Of a DNA stretch of 64,000 bases, positions 1 through 8,529 are shown in pieces. The notes beneath the pieces are model-generated. The model had not been told where the DNA came from. It saw only the letters and a program-made list of their open reading frames with translations, and made no database searches. Positions within the stretch are counted from its first letter, which is position 1. Each line of letters opens with the position of its first letter. A program made the translations under genes and the position numbers. This DNA is from BOG-994 sp049514215 (GTDB lineage Bacteria; Pseudomonadota; Gammaproteobacteria; Burkholderiales; Burkholderiaceae_D). The stretch lies in NCBI GenBank assembly GCA_049514215.1, contig JBEKVI010000014.1, positions 18,362-82,361 on the forward strand. The letters are read 5' to 3'.

Positions 1-787
1 CCGGTACCGAAGACAGATCTTCTGATCCAACGAGCCTGACTTTGGCGCGTGGCGCATAGTGCTGCGCCAAGCCTCCGGGGGCGCGCGGGGCATGCGCATC
101 GGGGGCCCGGGGCAGGATGCCCAGGCACTCGCTCAGTTGCTCGATGTCGATGGCTCCCGGACGCAATAATACCGGGCCCTCGGTATCCATTCTTGAGAGA
201 TCAAGGATCGTTGATTCGATTCCGACTGCGGTCGGCCCACCATCCAGTAGGAAAAGCGAATCGCCGAACTCGCTTCTGACGTGGGCCGCAGTGGTCGCGC
301 TGGTGCGGCCAAATCGGTTGGCCGAAGGTGCAGCAAGTCCACTGGTTGGATCGCGCTCCCAGAGTCGGCCCAAGAGCGCGCCTGCGACAGGATGAGCCGG
401 ACAGCGCAGGCCCACGCTGTCCTGGCCGCCCGTGACCGCGTCGAGCACCCCGGGCGCCCGCGCCAGTACCAGCGTCAAGGGACCCGGCCAGAAGCGCTCG
501 ATGAGATCACGCGCAGCCCCGGGCACGCGGCGCGCCCATTGGGACAGGTCAGCTTTGCGGGCCACATGCACAATAACCGGATGATTGTGCGGACGGCCCT
601 TGAGCGCATAGATCCGTTCGATGGCACGTGGATTCCGCGCGTCACCACCCAGGCCATAGACCGTCTCGGTGGGAAACGCCACGACCTCGCCCCGATCAAG
701 GAGCTCGACGGCCTGCTCGATGGCCGCGCCAGTCCCAAAGTCCGACGCGCATTCATCGGCTGGGGAGGCGTTTGGGGAGATAGTCAT
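1..787 (-). CDS. tsaC: L-threonylcarbamoyladenylate synthase (Sua5/YrdC/YwlC), 3' end cut by the window
   Basis: This enzyme makes threonylcarbamoyl-AMP from threonine, bicarbonate and ATP for the t6A37 modification of ANN-decoding tRNAs in the cytoplasm. I translated the frame by hand from an ATG at 787-785. It reads MTISPNAS, then the YrdC-domain features VVAFPTETVYGLG and KGRPHNHPVIVHV (substrate-binding K-x-R), then SVGLRCPAHP and GLAAPSANRFGRTS. About 262 codons are visible and the frame is open to the window edge. Past the YrdC domain it reaches GGLAQHYAPRAKVRLV, the usual linker to a C-terminal Sua5 domain, so the complete protein is probably the long two-domain form. It starts 7 bp after the purK stop and is likely co-transcribed with purE-purK. 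Confidence 0.9.
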   Translation of the reverse strand, partial: MTISPNASPADECASDFGTGAAIEQAVELLDRGEVVAFPTETVYGLGGDARNPRAIERIYALKGRPHNHPVIVHVARKADLSQWARRVPGAARDLIERFWPGPLTLVLARAPGVLDAVTGGQDSVGLRCPAHPVAGALLGRLWERDPTSGLAAPSANRFGRTSATTAAHVRSEFGDSLFLLDGGPTAVGIESTILDLSRMDTEGPVLLRPGAIDIEQLSECLGILPRAPDAHAPRAPGGLAQHYAPRAKVRLVGSEDLSSVP

Positions 788-794
788 GCGGCGC

Positions 795-1973
795 CTACCA
801 AGGGGCCATGCCCAATAGCGCACCAATATCCCGCGCCTGCTGCAGCGCATCGCCGGCGTGTTCGGCCACGATCGTGACGTGCCCCATCTTGCGACCGCGC
901 CGTGCCGCGCGCTTGCCGTACAGATGCAGCTTCGCTCCTGGATAGCGCAAGACACCCGCCCAGTCGGGCTCGCGAATGGTCTCGGGCGCATGCGGAGCTA
1001 AACCGTCCCACCAGAGGTCGCCCAGGAGATTGAGCATGACAGCCGGGCTGTGCAGGCGGGTCTCGCCCAACGGCAGGCGCGCAAGCACGCGCGCCTGCTG
1101 TTCGAACTGGCTCGTGACGCACGCATCAATGCTGTAGTGCCCGCTGTTATGCGGGCGAGGTGCGATTTCATTGACGATCAGTTCTTCGCCCTGAAGGACA
1201 AAGAACTCCACGCAGAGCACGCCCACGTAGTCGAGATCGGCAGCGATCATCAAGGCGGCACGTCGGGCCTGTTCGGCGATTTCAGAAGTCACGGAGGGTC
1301 CGGGAACGAGACTCACTGAAAGGATCCCATGTGCATGAATGTTTTCCGCGATGGGAAATGTCGATGTGCTTCCGTCGGCGGCACGTGCGACGACTACCGA
1401 CAGCTCGAAATCGAGGTCCAGACGCTTTTCGAGAACGCAAGGCACTCCACCAAGCTGCCCGAACGCGGCCTTGGCATCGCCAGCATGGTGCACGCCCGCC
1501 TGCCCCTTGCCGTCGTAACCCAGGCGTCGGGCCTTGAGAATTCCCGGCCAGAAGGAATCCGGTACGCGATCGAAATCGGCGAGAGAATCGATCACGAAGT
1601 GGGGTGCGACCGCAAGTCCACAGCTGGCGATGAACTCCTTCTCGGCGCCGCGGTCCTGAGCGATCGCGACGCTTTGGGCACGGGGACTGACCGTGGCGTG
1701 CTCTTCAAGAAAGGAGAGACTGCGCGCCGGCACGTTTTCAAATTCCGTCGTGATTGCCTCGCACAGCCCCGCCAAGCGCTCCAGCCCTGCGGCGTCGTCA
1801 TAGTCGGCGGCAATATGGAGATCGGCGACCGCGCCGGCCGGGGCCTCCGGCTCCGGATCGAGCACAGCCACGCGATAGCCGAGACTTTGAGCGGCCATCG
1901 TGAACATGCGGCCCAGTTGTCCGCCGCCTAACATTCCGAGCCAACCCAGGGGTGCGATGGGGATCATGGGCAT
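795..1973 (-). CDS. purK: N5-carboxyaminoimidazole ribonucleotide synthase
   Basis: PurK carboxylates AIR to N5-CAIR with ATP and bicarbonate in de novo purine synthesis; PurE then moves the carboxylate to carbon. The 392-residue length fits the family. The N-terminal GWLGMLGGGQLGRM is the PurK nucleotide-fold signature, followed by an ATP-grasp region (LGYDGKGQ near residue 150, VVVARAADG, and the metal/phosphate segment EIAPRPHNSGH around 270). The ATG at 1973 is used; a second ATG two codons later is possible, and neither has a strong Shine-Dalgarno sequence. It lies 33 bp after purE, so the PurE/PurK pair is encoded by adjacent genes. Confidence 0.96.
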   Translation of the reverse strand: MPMIPIAPLGWLGMLGGGQLGRMFTMAAQSLGYRVAVLDPEPEAPAGAVADLHIAADYDDAAGLERLAGLCEAITTEFENVPARSLSFLEEHATVSPRAQSVAIAQDRGAEKEFIASCGLAVAPHFVIDSLADFDRVPDSFWPGILKARRLGYDGKGQAGVHHAGDAKAAFGQLGGVPCVLEKRLDLDFELSVVVARAADGSTSTFPIAENIHAHGILSVSLVPGPSVTSEIAEQARRAALMIAADLDYVGVLCVEFFVLQGEELIVNEIAPRPHNSGHYSIDACVTSQFEQQARVLARLPLGETRLHSPAVMLNLLGDLWWDGLAPHAPETIREPDWAGVLRYPGAKLHLYGKRAARRGRKMGHVTIVAEHAGDALQQARDIGALLGMAPW

Positions 1974-2006
1974 TGAATGCGACCTGCCGGAAAAGACAAA
2001 ACCGGG

Positions 2007-2525
2007 CTACTCGGGCAGTTGAGCGGAGCGCGCGAGAGCCGTCTGCGTCTGGCGAAAGGTCGCAAGGCGATCGGCCAGGACCGGGTCTTCGCGCGAGAGG
2101 ATGGCCACGGCGTGCAAAGCCGCATTCACGGCTCCCGCCTCACCAATGGCAAAAGTCGCTACCGGCACGCCCTTGGGCATCTGCACGATCGACAGGAGCG
2201 AATCCTCGCCACGCAGGTATTTCGAGGGCACCGGTACCCCCAGAACCGGCACCTGGGTCATCGAGGCCAGCATGCCGGGCAGATGGGCGGCGCCTCCGGC
2301 GCCCGCAATAATGGCCGCAAGCCCCCGGTCGCGCGCGGCTTCGGCGTACGAGAGCATGTCCGAAGGCATGCGGTGGGCAGAGATTACGCGCGCTTCGAAG
2401 GGGACTTGAAACTCGCGCAGGGTTGCCACGGCGTGCTGCATCACGTCCCAGTCGCTCACGCTTCCCATTACTACACCCACGAGGGGCGCCGCGGCCGAGG
2501 GCGGGGCTTCGGATGCACCGGACAT
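2007..2525 (-). CDS. purE: N5-carboxyaminoimidazole ribonucleotide mutase
   Basis: PurE converts N5-CAIR to CAIR in purine biosynthesis. The class I signature is clear: GVVMGSVSDWDVM near the N-terminus, then VISAHRMP, IIAGAGGAAHLPGM and GVPVPSKYLRGEDSLLSIVQ. An upstream in-frame ATG exists at 2552, but the ATG at 2525 has a good GGAGGG about 10 nt upstream, so I take the 172-residue form (MSGASEA...). It is followed by purK and tsaC on the same strand, probably as one transcript. Confidence 0.95.
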   Translation of the reverse strand: MSGASEAPPSAAAPLVGVVMGSVSDWDVMQHAVATLREFQVPFEARVISAHRMPSDMLSYAEAARDRGLAAIIAGAGGAAHLPGMLASMTQVPVLGVPVPSKYLRGEDSLLSIVQMPKGVPVATFAIGEAGAVNAALHAVAILSREDPVLADRLATFRQTQTALARSAQLPE

Positions 2526-2584
2526 AGAAGATCGACCCTCCAAAGATGGCATTTTAACCGAGCCCGAGGCAACCGCTCCCTAGC

Positions 2585-3502
2585 TTAGATCGGACGGTCG
2601 GACTGCAACTTCAGTTCGATTTGGCGGCGCTCTTCTTCTTCCTGGGCAAGCAATTCGGACGTCTGGATGGTCTCGATCAAGAACAGGATTTCAGAGTAGG
2701 CGGCCAAGGTGAAGCCCTCGCGGGCCCCGCCTCGATCGTCGTAGAGAAGCGATTCAAGAAAATCGCGGCAGCTCGGTAGGCCCCAAAGGCGCTGCAACTT
2801 GCCCATGACCGCGGTATATGACTCGAGACCTCGGGTCTCTTCGGCGACCTGTTTGTCCCAGGAGGGAACGCGCGCATTGAAAAGCGCCCGAAACCCCTTG
2901 GCAAGATTGTCGTATTGATCGCGCCGCCCCGTTTTCAGGTAGAGATCAAAGAGCATCAGCCACGCCTTGGGAACCGGCTTTTCGGTCTCGCGAATATGCC
3001 GCGTGAGCATACTGATGGCCACCGGATAATTCTCCAGCGTTGTCATGAGTTCAGCCTGCTGGACCAAGTCGGCGACCTCCTCGACCTGGATATGACTGGT
3101 ACTCTTGTAGAAGGGATTAAATCCGGTGCGATAGACTCCCGCCCCTGGATCCGAAGCGCTCAATTTCGAGGCGATGAGACTCGACTGGCTCGATGGGTCA
3201 TGCGTGTTGCCTGCGCCCCAGTCGGTGGTGTTCATCGCAAGCGGAGGCAGGTCGCTGTCCATGACGCGTGCGCGCGGGGCGTCGCGTGCGCCGCGCGCAC
3301 TGTCGGCCCCTTCCCAAGCATTCGGGGCACCGGAGCTGCGACGGGCGGCGGCGCTGGTTCGCACGCGCACTTTCTCGATCGTCTGCCTGCGCCCGATCTC
3401 GCGACGCAAAACGAGCACGAGAAAGACGAGAAACAGGACGATCAAGACCACGCCGACTGCTATTCCGGTGATCGCCCCTGCGGATAGTGACTGCAAATTC
3501 AT
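2585..3502 (-). CDS. FimV-like / TPR-type membrane-anchored protein
   Basis: 305 residues. An N-terminal transmembrane segment of about 22 residues (from about 11 to 33: TGIAVGVVLIVLFLVFLVLV) is followed by a basic stretch and a low-complexity linker. A conserved-looking helical C-terminal region starts near residue 150 (AELMTTLENYPVAISMLTRH), with paired-helix spacing like the TPR/FimV C-terminal domain. It is anchored in the inner membrane with a cytoplasmic or periplasmic helical domain. It sits between purC and purE, but nothing in it suggests a purine role. The FimV resemblance is from memory of similar betaproteobacterial proteins and is tentative. Confidence 0.6.
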   Translation of the reverse strand: MNLQSLSAGAITGIAVGVVLIVLFLVFLVLVLRREIGRRQTIEKVRVRTSAAARRSSGAPNAWEGADSARGARDAPRARVMDSDLPPLAMNTTDWGAGNTHDPSSQSSLIASKLSASDPGAGVYRTGFNPFYKSTSHIQVEEVADLVQQAELMTTLENYPVAISMLTRHIRETEKPVPKAWLMLFDLYLKTGRRDQYDNLAKGFRALFNARVPSWDKQVAEETRGLESYTAVMGKLQRLWGLPSCRDFLESLLYDDRGGAREGFTLAAYSEILFLIETIQTSELLAQEEEERRQIELKLQSDRPI

Positions 3503-3600
3503 AATTGGATCGCGGCAGATCTCCAGGCTCTCTGGCCATTCGTTCGGGTTGCGTAAAGCACGGTAATCATGCGCGCCGCGTGGATCGGCCTGGAAATGCC

Positions 3601-3633
3601 AAGACCCGAATGATTCGGGATAACCGGGGTCTT
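3601..3633. other. Inverted repeats in the purC to FimV-like gap
   Basis: The 188-bp gap 3503-3690 has no gene. It contains AAGACCC (3601-3607) pairing with GGGTCTT (3627-3633), and an overlapping inner CCCGAAT (3605-3611) pairing with ATTCGGG (3613-3619). The stems share CCC, so they compete. There is no T-run after either on the minus strand, so this is not a standard terminator. It may be an mRNA processing or stability structure between purC and the next gene. Confidence 0.4.
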
Positions 3634-3690
3634 GTCAACGAACCCGTCGCCCGCAATCGGGGACTCACGCGATGCGCCTGATGTGCGCTC

Positions 3691-4575
3691 CTATTGGGTC
3701 AGGCGGCGCAGCGCTTCGCGGTACTTCTGGGCGGTACGCGCGATGATCTCGGGTGGCAGCGGTGGCGCAGGGGCGGTCTTGTTCCACGAGGGGATCGATT
3801 CCAGATAGTCGCGCACGAACTGCTTGTCAAACGACGGCGGATTGCGGCCCACGGCGTACTCTTCGAGCGGCCAGAAGCGCGACGAGTCGGCCGTGAGCAC
3901 TTCATCCATCAGTACCAGCGTTCCTTGCTCGTCTAGTCCGAACTCGAACTTGGTATCGGCAATCAGAATTCCGCGCGTCGCCGCATATTCGGCCGCGCGC
4001 CGATAGAGCTCGAGGCTCGTTGCGCGAATCTTTTCTGCAAGCACGTCACCGAGCGAGCCGACCATTTTTTCCCACGGGATATTCTCGTCGTGCTGGCCCA
4101 GCTCGGCCTTCGTGGCGGGTGTGAAGATCGCCTCGGGCAATCTTTCCGCGTTCTGCAAGCCGGGCTTGAGCACGACGCCGCAGATCGAGCCCGTGGCAGC
4201 ATAGTCCTTCCACCCCGATCCGGCCAAATATCCGCGCACGACCGCTTCGATGGGGACGGGTTTGAGCTTTTTGGCCACGACGGCGCGGCCTGCGACCTGA
4301 TCGCGTTCGTCGGCCGCGACAACCGTGGCCGGATCGATCCCCGTCAAGTGATTAGGTACGACGTCGTGCAAACGCGCAAACCAGAAGTTCGACATCGCAT
4401 TGAGAACCTCACCCTTGCCGGGGATGGGCTCTCCCATCACTACGTCAAACGCCGACAGTCGGTCACTGGTCACGATCAGCAGACGATCAGACCCCAGCGC
4501 ATAGTTCTCGCGCACCTTACCGCGCCCGATCAGGGGCAGCGAGTGCAAGGAAGATTGATAGAGCGTGTTGCCCAT
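3691..4575 (-). CDS. purC: SAICAR synthase (phosphoribosylaminoimidazole-succinocarboxamide synthase)
   Basis: PurC ligates aspartate to CAIR with ATP in purine synthesis. The 294-residue length fits the long, yeast/betaproteobacterial-like form. Visible signatures: LPLIGRGKVRENYALG at the N-terminus, LLIVTSDRLSAFDVVMGEPIPGKG, the PIEAVVRGYLAGSGW motif, GILIADTKFEFG and LMDEVLTADSSRFW. The ATG at 4575 has no obvious Shine-Dalgarno sequence. It lies 44 bp after fba on the same strand. Confidence 0.96.
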   Translation of the reverse strand: MGNTLYQSSLHSLPLIGRGKVRENYALGSDRLLIVTSDRLSAFDVVMGEPIPGKGEVLNAMSNFWFARLHDVVPNHLTGIDPATVVAADERDQVAGRAVVAKKLKPVPIEAVVRGYLAGSGWKDYAATGSICGVVLKPGLQNAERLPEAIFTPATKAELGQHDENIPWEKMVGSLGDVLAEKIRATSLELYRRAAEYAATRGILIADTKFEFGLDEQGTLVLMDEVLTADSSRFWPLEEYAVGRNPPSFDKQFVRDYLESIPSWNKTAPAPPLPPEIIARTAQKYREALRRLTQ

Positions 4576-4619
4576 GCGGTTGGCGGAGAAACGAAGTCGA
4601 GGGGCCCGTTAGGATCGCC

Positions 4620-5684
4620 TCAATGGATCGTCTGGGCCAGTTCCCCCTTCTTGTAGCGCTCAGCGATGCGCGCGAGCTCGATGGGCCGGATGCGAGAGGC
4701 CTGGCCCGCGGCTCCGAACTCCTCGTAGCGCTGCTTGCAGATGGCCTTGGCTGCGGCCATGGCCGGCTTCAGATAATCGCGCGGATCGAATTTGTCCGCA
4801 TTCTCGTGCAGGTACTTGCGAATGGCAGCCGTCATTGCAAGGCGGATGTCGGTATCGATATTGATCTTGCGCACGCCATGCTTGATCCCCTCTTGAATTT
4901 CCTCGACTGGTACGCCATAGGTCTCTTTCATCGCGCCGCCATTTTCGCGGATGATCTTAAGCAGATCCTGCGGAACCGAGGACGAGCCGTGCATGACGAG
5001 ATGGGTGTTGGGAATGCGCGCATGGATGGCCTTGATGCGGTCGATGGCCAGAATGTCGCCGGTGGGTTTGCGCGTGAACTTGTAGGCGCCGTGGCTCGTT
5101 CCGATGGCAATGGCGAGCGCATCGACCTGCGTGTTCTTGACGAAATCGGCGGCCTGCTGCGGGTCGGTGAGAAGCTGCTCACGCGTCATCGAGCCCTCCG
5201 CGCCATGCCCGTCTTCCTTGTCGCCCTTCATGGTTTCAAGCGAGCCCAGGCATCCCAGTTCGCCTTCGACCGTGACCCCGATCGAATGGGCGATATCGAC
5301 CACTTTGCGGGTGACGTCGACGTTGTAGGCATAATCAGCAACGGTTTTGCCATCCTCTTCGAGGGACCCATCCATCATGACACTCGAAAAGCCCAACCGC
5401 ATGGCCTGGACACACACTCCCGGGGACTGACCGTGGTCCTGGTGCATCACAACGGGGATGTCGGGATAGGTCTCTACGGCCGCGGCGATCAGGTGGCGCA
5501 GGAAATTCTCGCCCGCATATTTGCGTGCCCCGGCCGATGCCTGCATGATGACCGGGCTATCGGTCTCGGCGGCCGCGGCCATGATCGCCTGCACCTGTTC
5601 GAGGTTGTTGACGTTGAACGCGGGCAGACCGTAACCGTGTTCGGCGGCGTGGTCGAGTAGTTGGCGCATGGATACAAGTGCCAT
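4620..5684 (-). CDS. fba: Class II fructose-1,6-bisphosphate aldolase
   Basis: Zn-dependent aldolase that reversibly splits fructose-1,6-bisphosphate into glyceraldehyde-3-phosphate and DHAP (glycolysis, gluconeogenesis; CbbA-type in autotrophs). 354 residues from the ATG at 5684, which has AGGAGA about 7 nt upstream; the longer open frame to 5771 is rejected. Motifs: LPAFNVNNLEQ, the Zn-binding VVMHQDHGQSPG, SVMMDGSLEEDGKTVADY, and the phosphate-binding AIGTSHGAYKF and VMHGSSSVPQ. C-terminal KINIDTDIRLAMTAAIRKYL is typical of this subclass. It lies in the minus-strand glycolytic run downstream of pyk. Confidence 0.96.
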   Translation of the reverse strand: MALVSMRQLLDHAAEHGYGLPAFNVNNLEQVQAIMAAAAETDSPVIMQASAGARKYAGENFLRHLIAAAVETYPDIPVVMHQDHGQSPGVCVQAMRLGFSSVMMDGSLEEDGKTVADYAYNVDVTRKVVDIAHSIGVTVEGELGCLGSLETMKGDKEDGHGAEGSMTREQLLTDPQQAADFVKNTQVDALAIAIGTSHGAYKFTRKPTGDILAIDRIKAIHARIPNTHLVMHGSSSVPQDLLKIIRENGGAMKETYGVPVEEIQEGIKHGVRKINIDTDIRLAMTAAIRKYLHENADKFDPRDYLKPAMAAAKAICKQRYEEFGAAGQASRIRPIELARIAERYKKGELAQTIH

Positions 5685-5724
5685 GAAAAATCTCCTAGAG
5701 TGGCGATGAATTGAAGTGGCTCGC

Positions 5725-5769
5725 AGGCCCGAAGCTGCCGGGCCTCCCATGCGCGCGTCCGGGAGGCCC
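5725..5769 (-). promoter_or_regulatory. Competing hairpins in the pyk-fba intercistronic leader
   Basis: Two perfect stems share sequence. Stem A pairs AGGCCCG (5725-5731) with CGGGCCT (5739-5745). Stem B pairs GGGCCTCCC (5740-5748) with GGGAGGCCC (5761-5769). They cannot form together. They lie 41-85 nt upstream of the fba start and after the pyk stop. No U-run follows either, so this is more like a processing or translation-control structure than a terminator. The function is inferred only from the geometry. Confidence 0.45.
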
Positions 5770-5798
5770 AATCGACACCGGTTTCGCGCCTGCCTGGA

Positions 5799-7235
5799 TC
5801 ATCGCTGCCCCACTTTGACGATCTTGAGGGTATTGGTGCCGCCGGGCTGTCCCATCGGCTCACCGATGGTCAGGACGATCAATTCGCCGCGCTGGACGAC
5901 ACCGCTTTGCAGTAGCAGATCCTCGGCGGCCGCAAGCACGACATCGCGATTGTCGCCCTGCTCGAGATAGAAGGGCTGGACGTTGCGGAACAAGGAGAGC
6001 CGGCGACGCGTGCCCAGATTCGGCGTGAGCGCGTAGATCGGAAGATCGATATTGTGCCGACTCATCCAAAGCGCCGTCGAGCCCGAATCGGTCAAAGCCG
6101 CGATCGCCTTGGCTCGCAGATGCCAGGCGGTAAACAGTGCGCCATTGGCGACCGACTGGTCGACGCGTTTGAAGGTATGGTTCAGGAAGTCCTTGTCGAT
6201 TTCGACCTCGTAGGACTTTTCAGCCTCGGCGCAAATCGCCGCCATCGCCTCGACGACTTCGATCGGATAGCGCCCTGTCGCCGTCTCGGCCGAGAGCATG
6301 ACTGCGTCGGTTCCATCCAGGACCGCATTGGCGACGTCCGAGACTTCGGCGCGCGTGGGAACGGCGTTGACGATCATGGACTCCATCATCTGAGTCGCCG
6401 TGATGGTGAGCTTGTTGGCCTCGCGCGCCATTTTGATCATGCGCTTTTGGAGCGCAGGCACGGCGGCATTGCCGACTTCGACGGCTAGGTCGCCGCGCGC
6501 GACCATGATTCCATCACTGGCCTCGAGAATGCCGGCGAGCTCGGGAATCGCCTCGGCCCGCTCGATCTTGGCGATCATCATCGGCCGGTGCTTGTGGCCG
6601 GTGGCTGCGATGTTGGCCAGTTGCCGTGCCATCGTCATGTCGGTCGCATTCTTCGGAAACGAGACGGCCACGAAGTCGGCCTCGAACTGCATCGCCGTGC
6701 GGATGTCCTCCATGTCCTTGGCGGTCAACGCGGGGGCGGTGAGGCCGCCGCCTTGACGATTGATGCCCTTGTTGTTGGACAGCTCGCCGCCGATTCGCAC
6801 CGTGGTGAAGATTTGATCCCCCTCCACGCGCTCGACCCGTAAAACGATGAGCCCGTCGTTGAGCAGAAGGATGTCGCCCGGATTGACGTCGCGCGGTAAT
6901 TCCTTGTAGTCCAATCCGATGTGCTCGACATTGCCCGGCGCCTCCAGTGCTGCGTCCAAGACGAACGAGGCGCCTTTGGTGAGTTCGACCCGACCTGCCT
7001 CGAACTTGCCTATTCGGATCTTCGGCCCCTGCAGGTCGGCCATGATCGCGACCTCGCGACCGACCGCGCGCGAAGCGCTTCGGATCAGTTCGGCGCGCTC
7101 GATGTGGTCGCGCGCGGCACCATGCGAGAAGTTGAGACGAAAAACGTCTACGCCCGCGTCAATGAGCTGTTTTAGCATGTCCGGCTCGCTTGAGGCGGGG
7201 CCGACAGTGGCGACGATCTTGGTAGCGCGTGGCAT
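5799..7235 (-). CDS. pyk: Pyruvate kinase
   Basis: Transfers phosphate from PEP to ADP, giving pyruvate and ATP. 478 residues, the normal length for a bacterial type II-like enzyme. Motifs: KIVATVGPASSEPDML, FRLNFSHGA, MADLQGPKIRIG, VSFPKNATDM, and the catalytic MMIAKIERAEAIPEL with the family lysine-glutamate, then GIMVARGDLAVEVG and TATQMMESM. The C-terminal allosteric domain follows from about residue 350. The ATG at 7235 has a CGGAG-type Shine-Dalgarno sequence. Fourth gene of the tkt-gap-pgk-pyk-fba run. Confidence 0.97.
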   Translation of the reverse strand: MPRATKIVATVGPASSEPDMLKQLIDAGVDVFRLNFSHGAARDHIERAELIRSASRAVGREVAIMADLQGPKIRIGKFEAGRVELTKGASFVLDAALEAPGNVEHIGLDYKELPRDVNPGDILLLNDGLIVLRVERVEGDQIFTTVRIGGELSNNKGINRQGGGLTAPALTAKDMEDIRTAMQFEADFVAVSFPKNATDMTMARQLANIAATGHKHRPMMIAKIERAEAIPELAGILEASDGIMVARGDLAVEVGNAAVPALQKRMIKMAREANKLTITATQMMESMIVNAVPTRAEVSDVANAVLDGTDAVMLSAETATGRYPIEVVEAMAAICAEAEKSYEVEIDKDFLNHTFKRVDQSVANGALFTAWHLRAKAIAALTDSGSTALWMSRHNIDLPIYALTPNLGTRRRLSLFRNVQPFYLEQGDNRDVVLAAAEDLLLQSGVVQRGELIVLTIGEPMGQPGGTNTLKIVKVGQR

Positions 7236-7276
7236 TGCCGCTCCGATCAGTCAAAATGAAAATGCATGCGCGCGAG

Positions 7277-8455
7277 TCAGCCCGCTCGTGCTTCGAGTGC
7301 TGCGACGGCCGGCAGGGTCTTGCCTTCGAGAAACTCGAGGAAGGCGCCGCCGCCGGTCGATATGTAACCGACCTTATCGGTAATCCCGAACTGGGCGATC
7401 GCTGCCAGTGTATCCCCACCGCCTGCAATCGAAAATGCACCCGACTTTGCGATCGCCTCGGCAATGGCCCGCGTTCCGTCGGAGAACGCGGCGAATTCGA
7501 AGACCCCCATGGGCCCGTTCCAGACGATGGTTCCGGCGCGTTCGATGAGTTCAGACAGGCGCGCCGCGGTCTTGGGCCCGATGTCGAGGATCAGGTCGTC
7601 CGCTGCGACGTCGTGGGCATCCTTGGTCGTCGCCACCGCATCAGCGGAAAACGTGCGCGCGGTGACGACGTCTTCCGGCAATGGGACCTCAGCACCCCGT
7701 TCTCGCATGATCTCCACCACGGCGCGCGCCTCCCCCAGCAGGTCGGATTCGCACAAGGACTTCCCGATCGGCAGGCCCGCCGCCTTCATGAAGGTGTTGG
7801 CAATTCCGCCACCGACGATGAGCTGGTCGACCATCCCGGCAAGTGAGCGCAGGATCGTCAACTTGGTTGACACCTTCGATCCTGCGACGATCGCCAACAG
7901 AGGGCGGCGCGGATGCGACAAAGCCCGCGAGAGCGCATCCAGTTCGGCCGCCAGAAGGGGCCCGGCGCAGGCCACAGGGGCAAACTCGGCCATGCCCACC
8001 GTGGTCGCCTCGGCCCGATGGGCGGTGCCGAAAGCATCGTTGACGTAGACGTCGCAAAGCGCCGCCATACGCCGCGCCAGCTCCGCGTCGTTTTTCTTCT
8101 CGCCCGGATTTGCCCTGCAGTTTTCAAGCAAAACCACCTCGCCCGGGGCGAGCTTCACGCCGTCGACCCAGTCGGTCAAAAGCGGCACGGGCCGACCCAA
8201 CAGGTCCGACAGGCGCGCCCCGATGGGCGCAAGAGAATCCTCGGGCTTGAGCGCGCCCTCGGTGGGTCTTCCCAGGTGAGAGGTCACCATCACCGCCGCG
8301 CCGGCATCAAGGCCGAACCGGATAGCCGCCAGCGAGGCGCGAATCCGCGTGTCGTCGGTAATGCGTCCCGCATCGTCCTGGGGCACGTTCAGATCCGAGC
8401 GGATGAAAACGCGCTTCCCCTTGAGGTCGAGGTCGGTCATGCGGAGAAATTTCAT
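7277..8455 (-). CDS. pgk: Phosphoglycerate kinase
   Basis: Reversible phosphotransfer between 1,3-bisphosphoglycerate and ADP. 392 residues with all landmarks: RVFIRSDLNVPQDD, VMVTSHLGRPTEG, VLLENCRANPGEKKN (an N-C replaces the more common R-F), DAFGTAHRAEATTVGMA, AIVAGSKVSTKLTIL, GPMGVFEF and the C-terminal SIAGGGDTLAAI plus ISTGGGAFLEFLEG. An ATG five codons in is an alternative start; neither has a clear Shine-Dalgarno sequence. It lies between gap and pyk. Confidence 0.97.
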   Translation of the reverse strand: MKFLRMTDLDLKGKRVFIRSDLNVPQDDAGRITDDTRIRASLAAIRFGLDAGAAVMVTSHLGRPTEGALKPEDSLAPIGARLSDLLGRPVPLLTDWVDGVKLAPGEVVLLENCRANPGEKKNDAELARRMAALCDVYVNDAFGTAHRAEATTVGMAEFAPVACAGPLLAAELDALSRALSHPRRPLLAIVAGSKVSTKLTILRSLAGMVDQLIVGGGIANTFMKAAGLPIGKSLCESDLLGEARAVVEIMRERGAEVPLPEDVVTARTFSADAVATTKDAHDVAADDLILDIGPKTAARLSELIERAGTIVWNGPMGVFEFAAFSDGTRAIAEAIAKSGAFSIAGGGDTLAAIAQFGITDKVGYISTGGGAFLEFLEGKTLPAVAALEARAG

Positions 8456-8479
8456 GGGCGATTGGAAAGAACGCTTCCA

Positions 8480-8497
8480 CGGGCCCGCAGGGGCCCG
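8480..8497 (-). other. GC-rich intercistronic hairpin between gap and pgk
   Basis: CGGGCCC (8480-8486) pairs perfectly with GGGCCCG (8491-8497) around the loop GCAG. It lies in the 74-bp gap between the gap stop and the pgk start. There is no U-run, so it is not an intrinsic terminator; a stabilising or processing hairpin is possible. Confidence 0.4.
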
Positions 8498-8529
8498 GGA
8501 TTGGAGTCAGATGGACGTGGGCCCAGGCA

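Noticed and set aside
4623..5660. 345-codon open frame antisense to fba
   Set aside because: Opposite a certain aldolase gene; no protein motif is visible.
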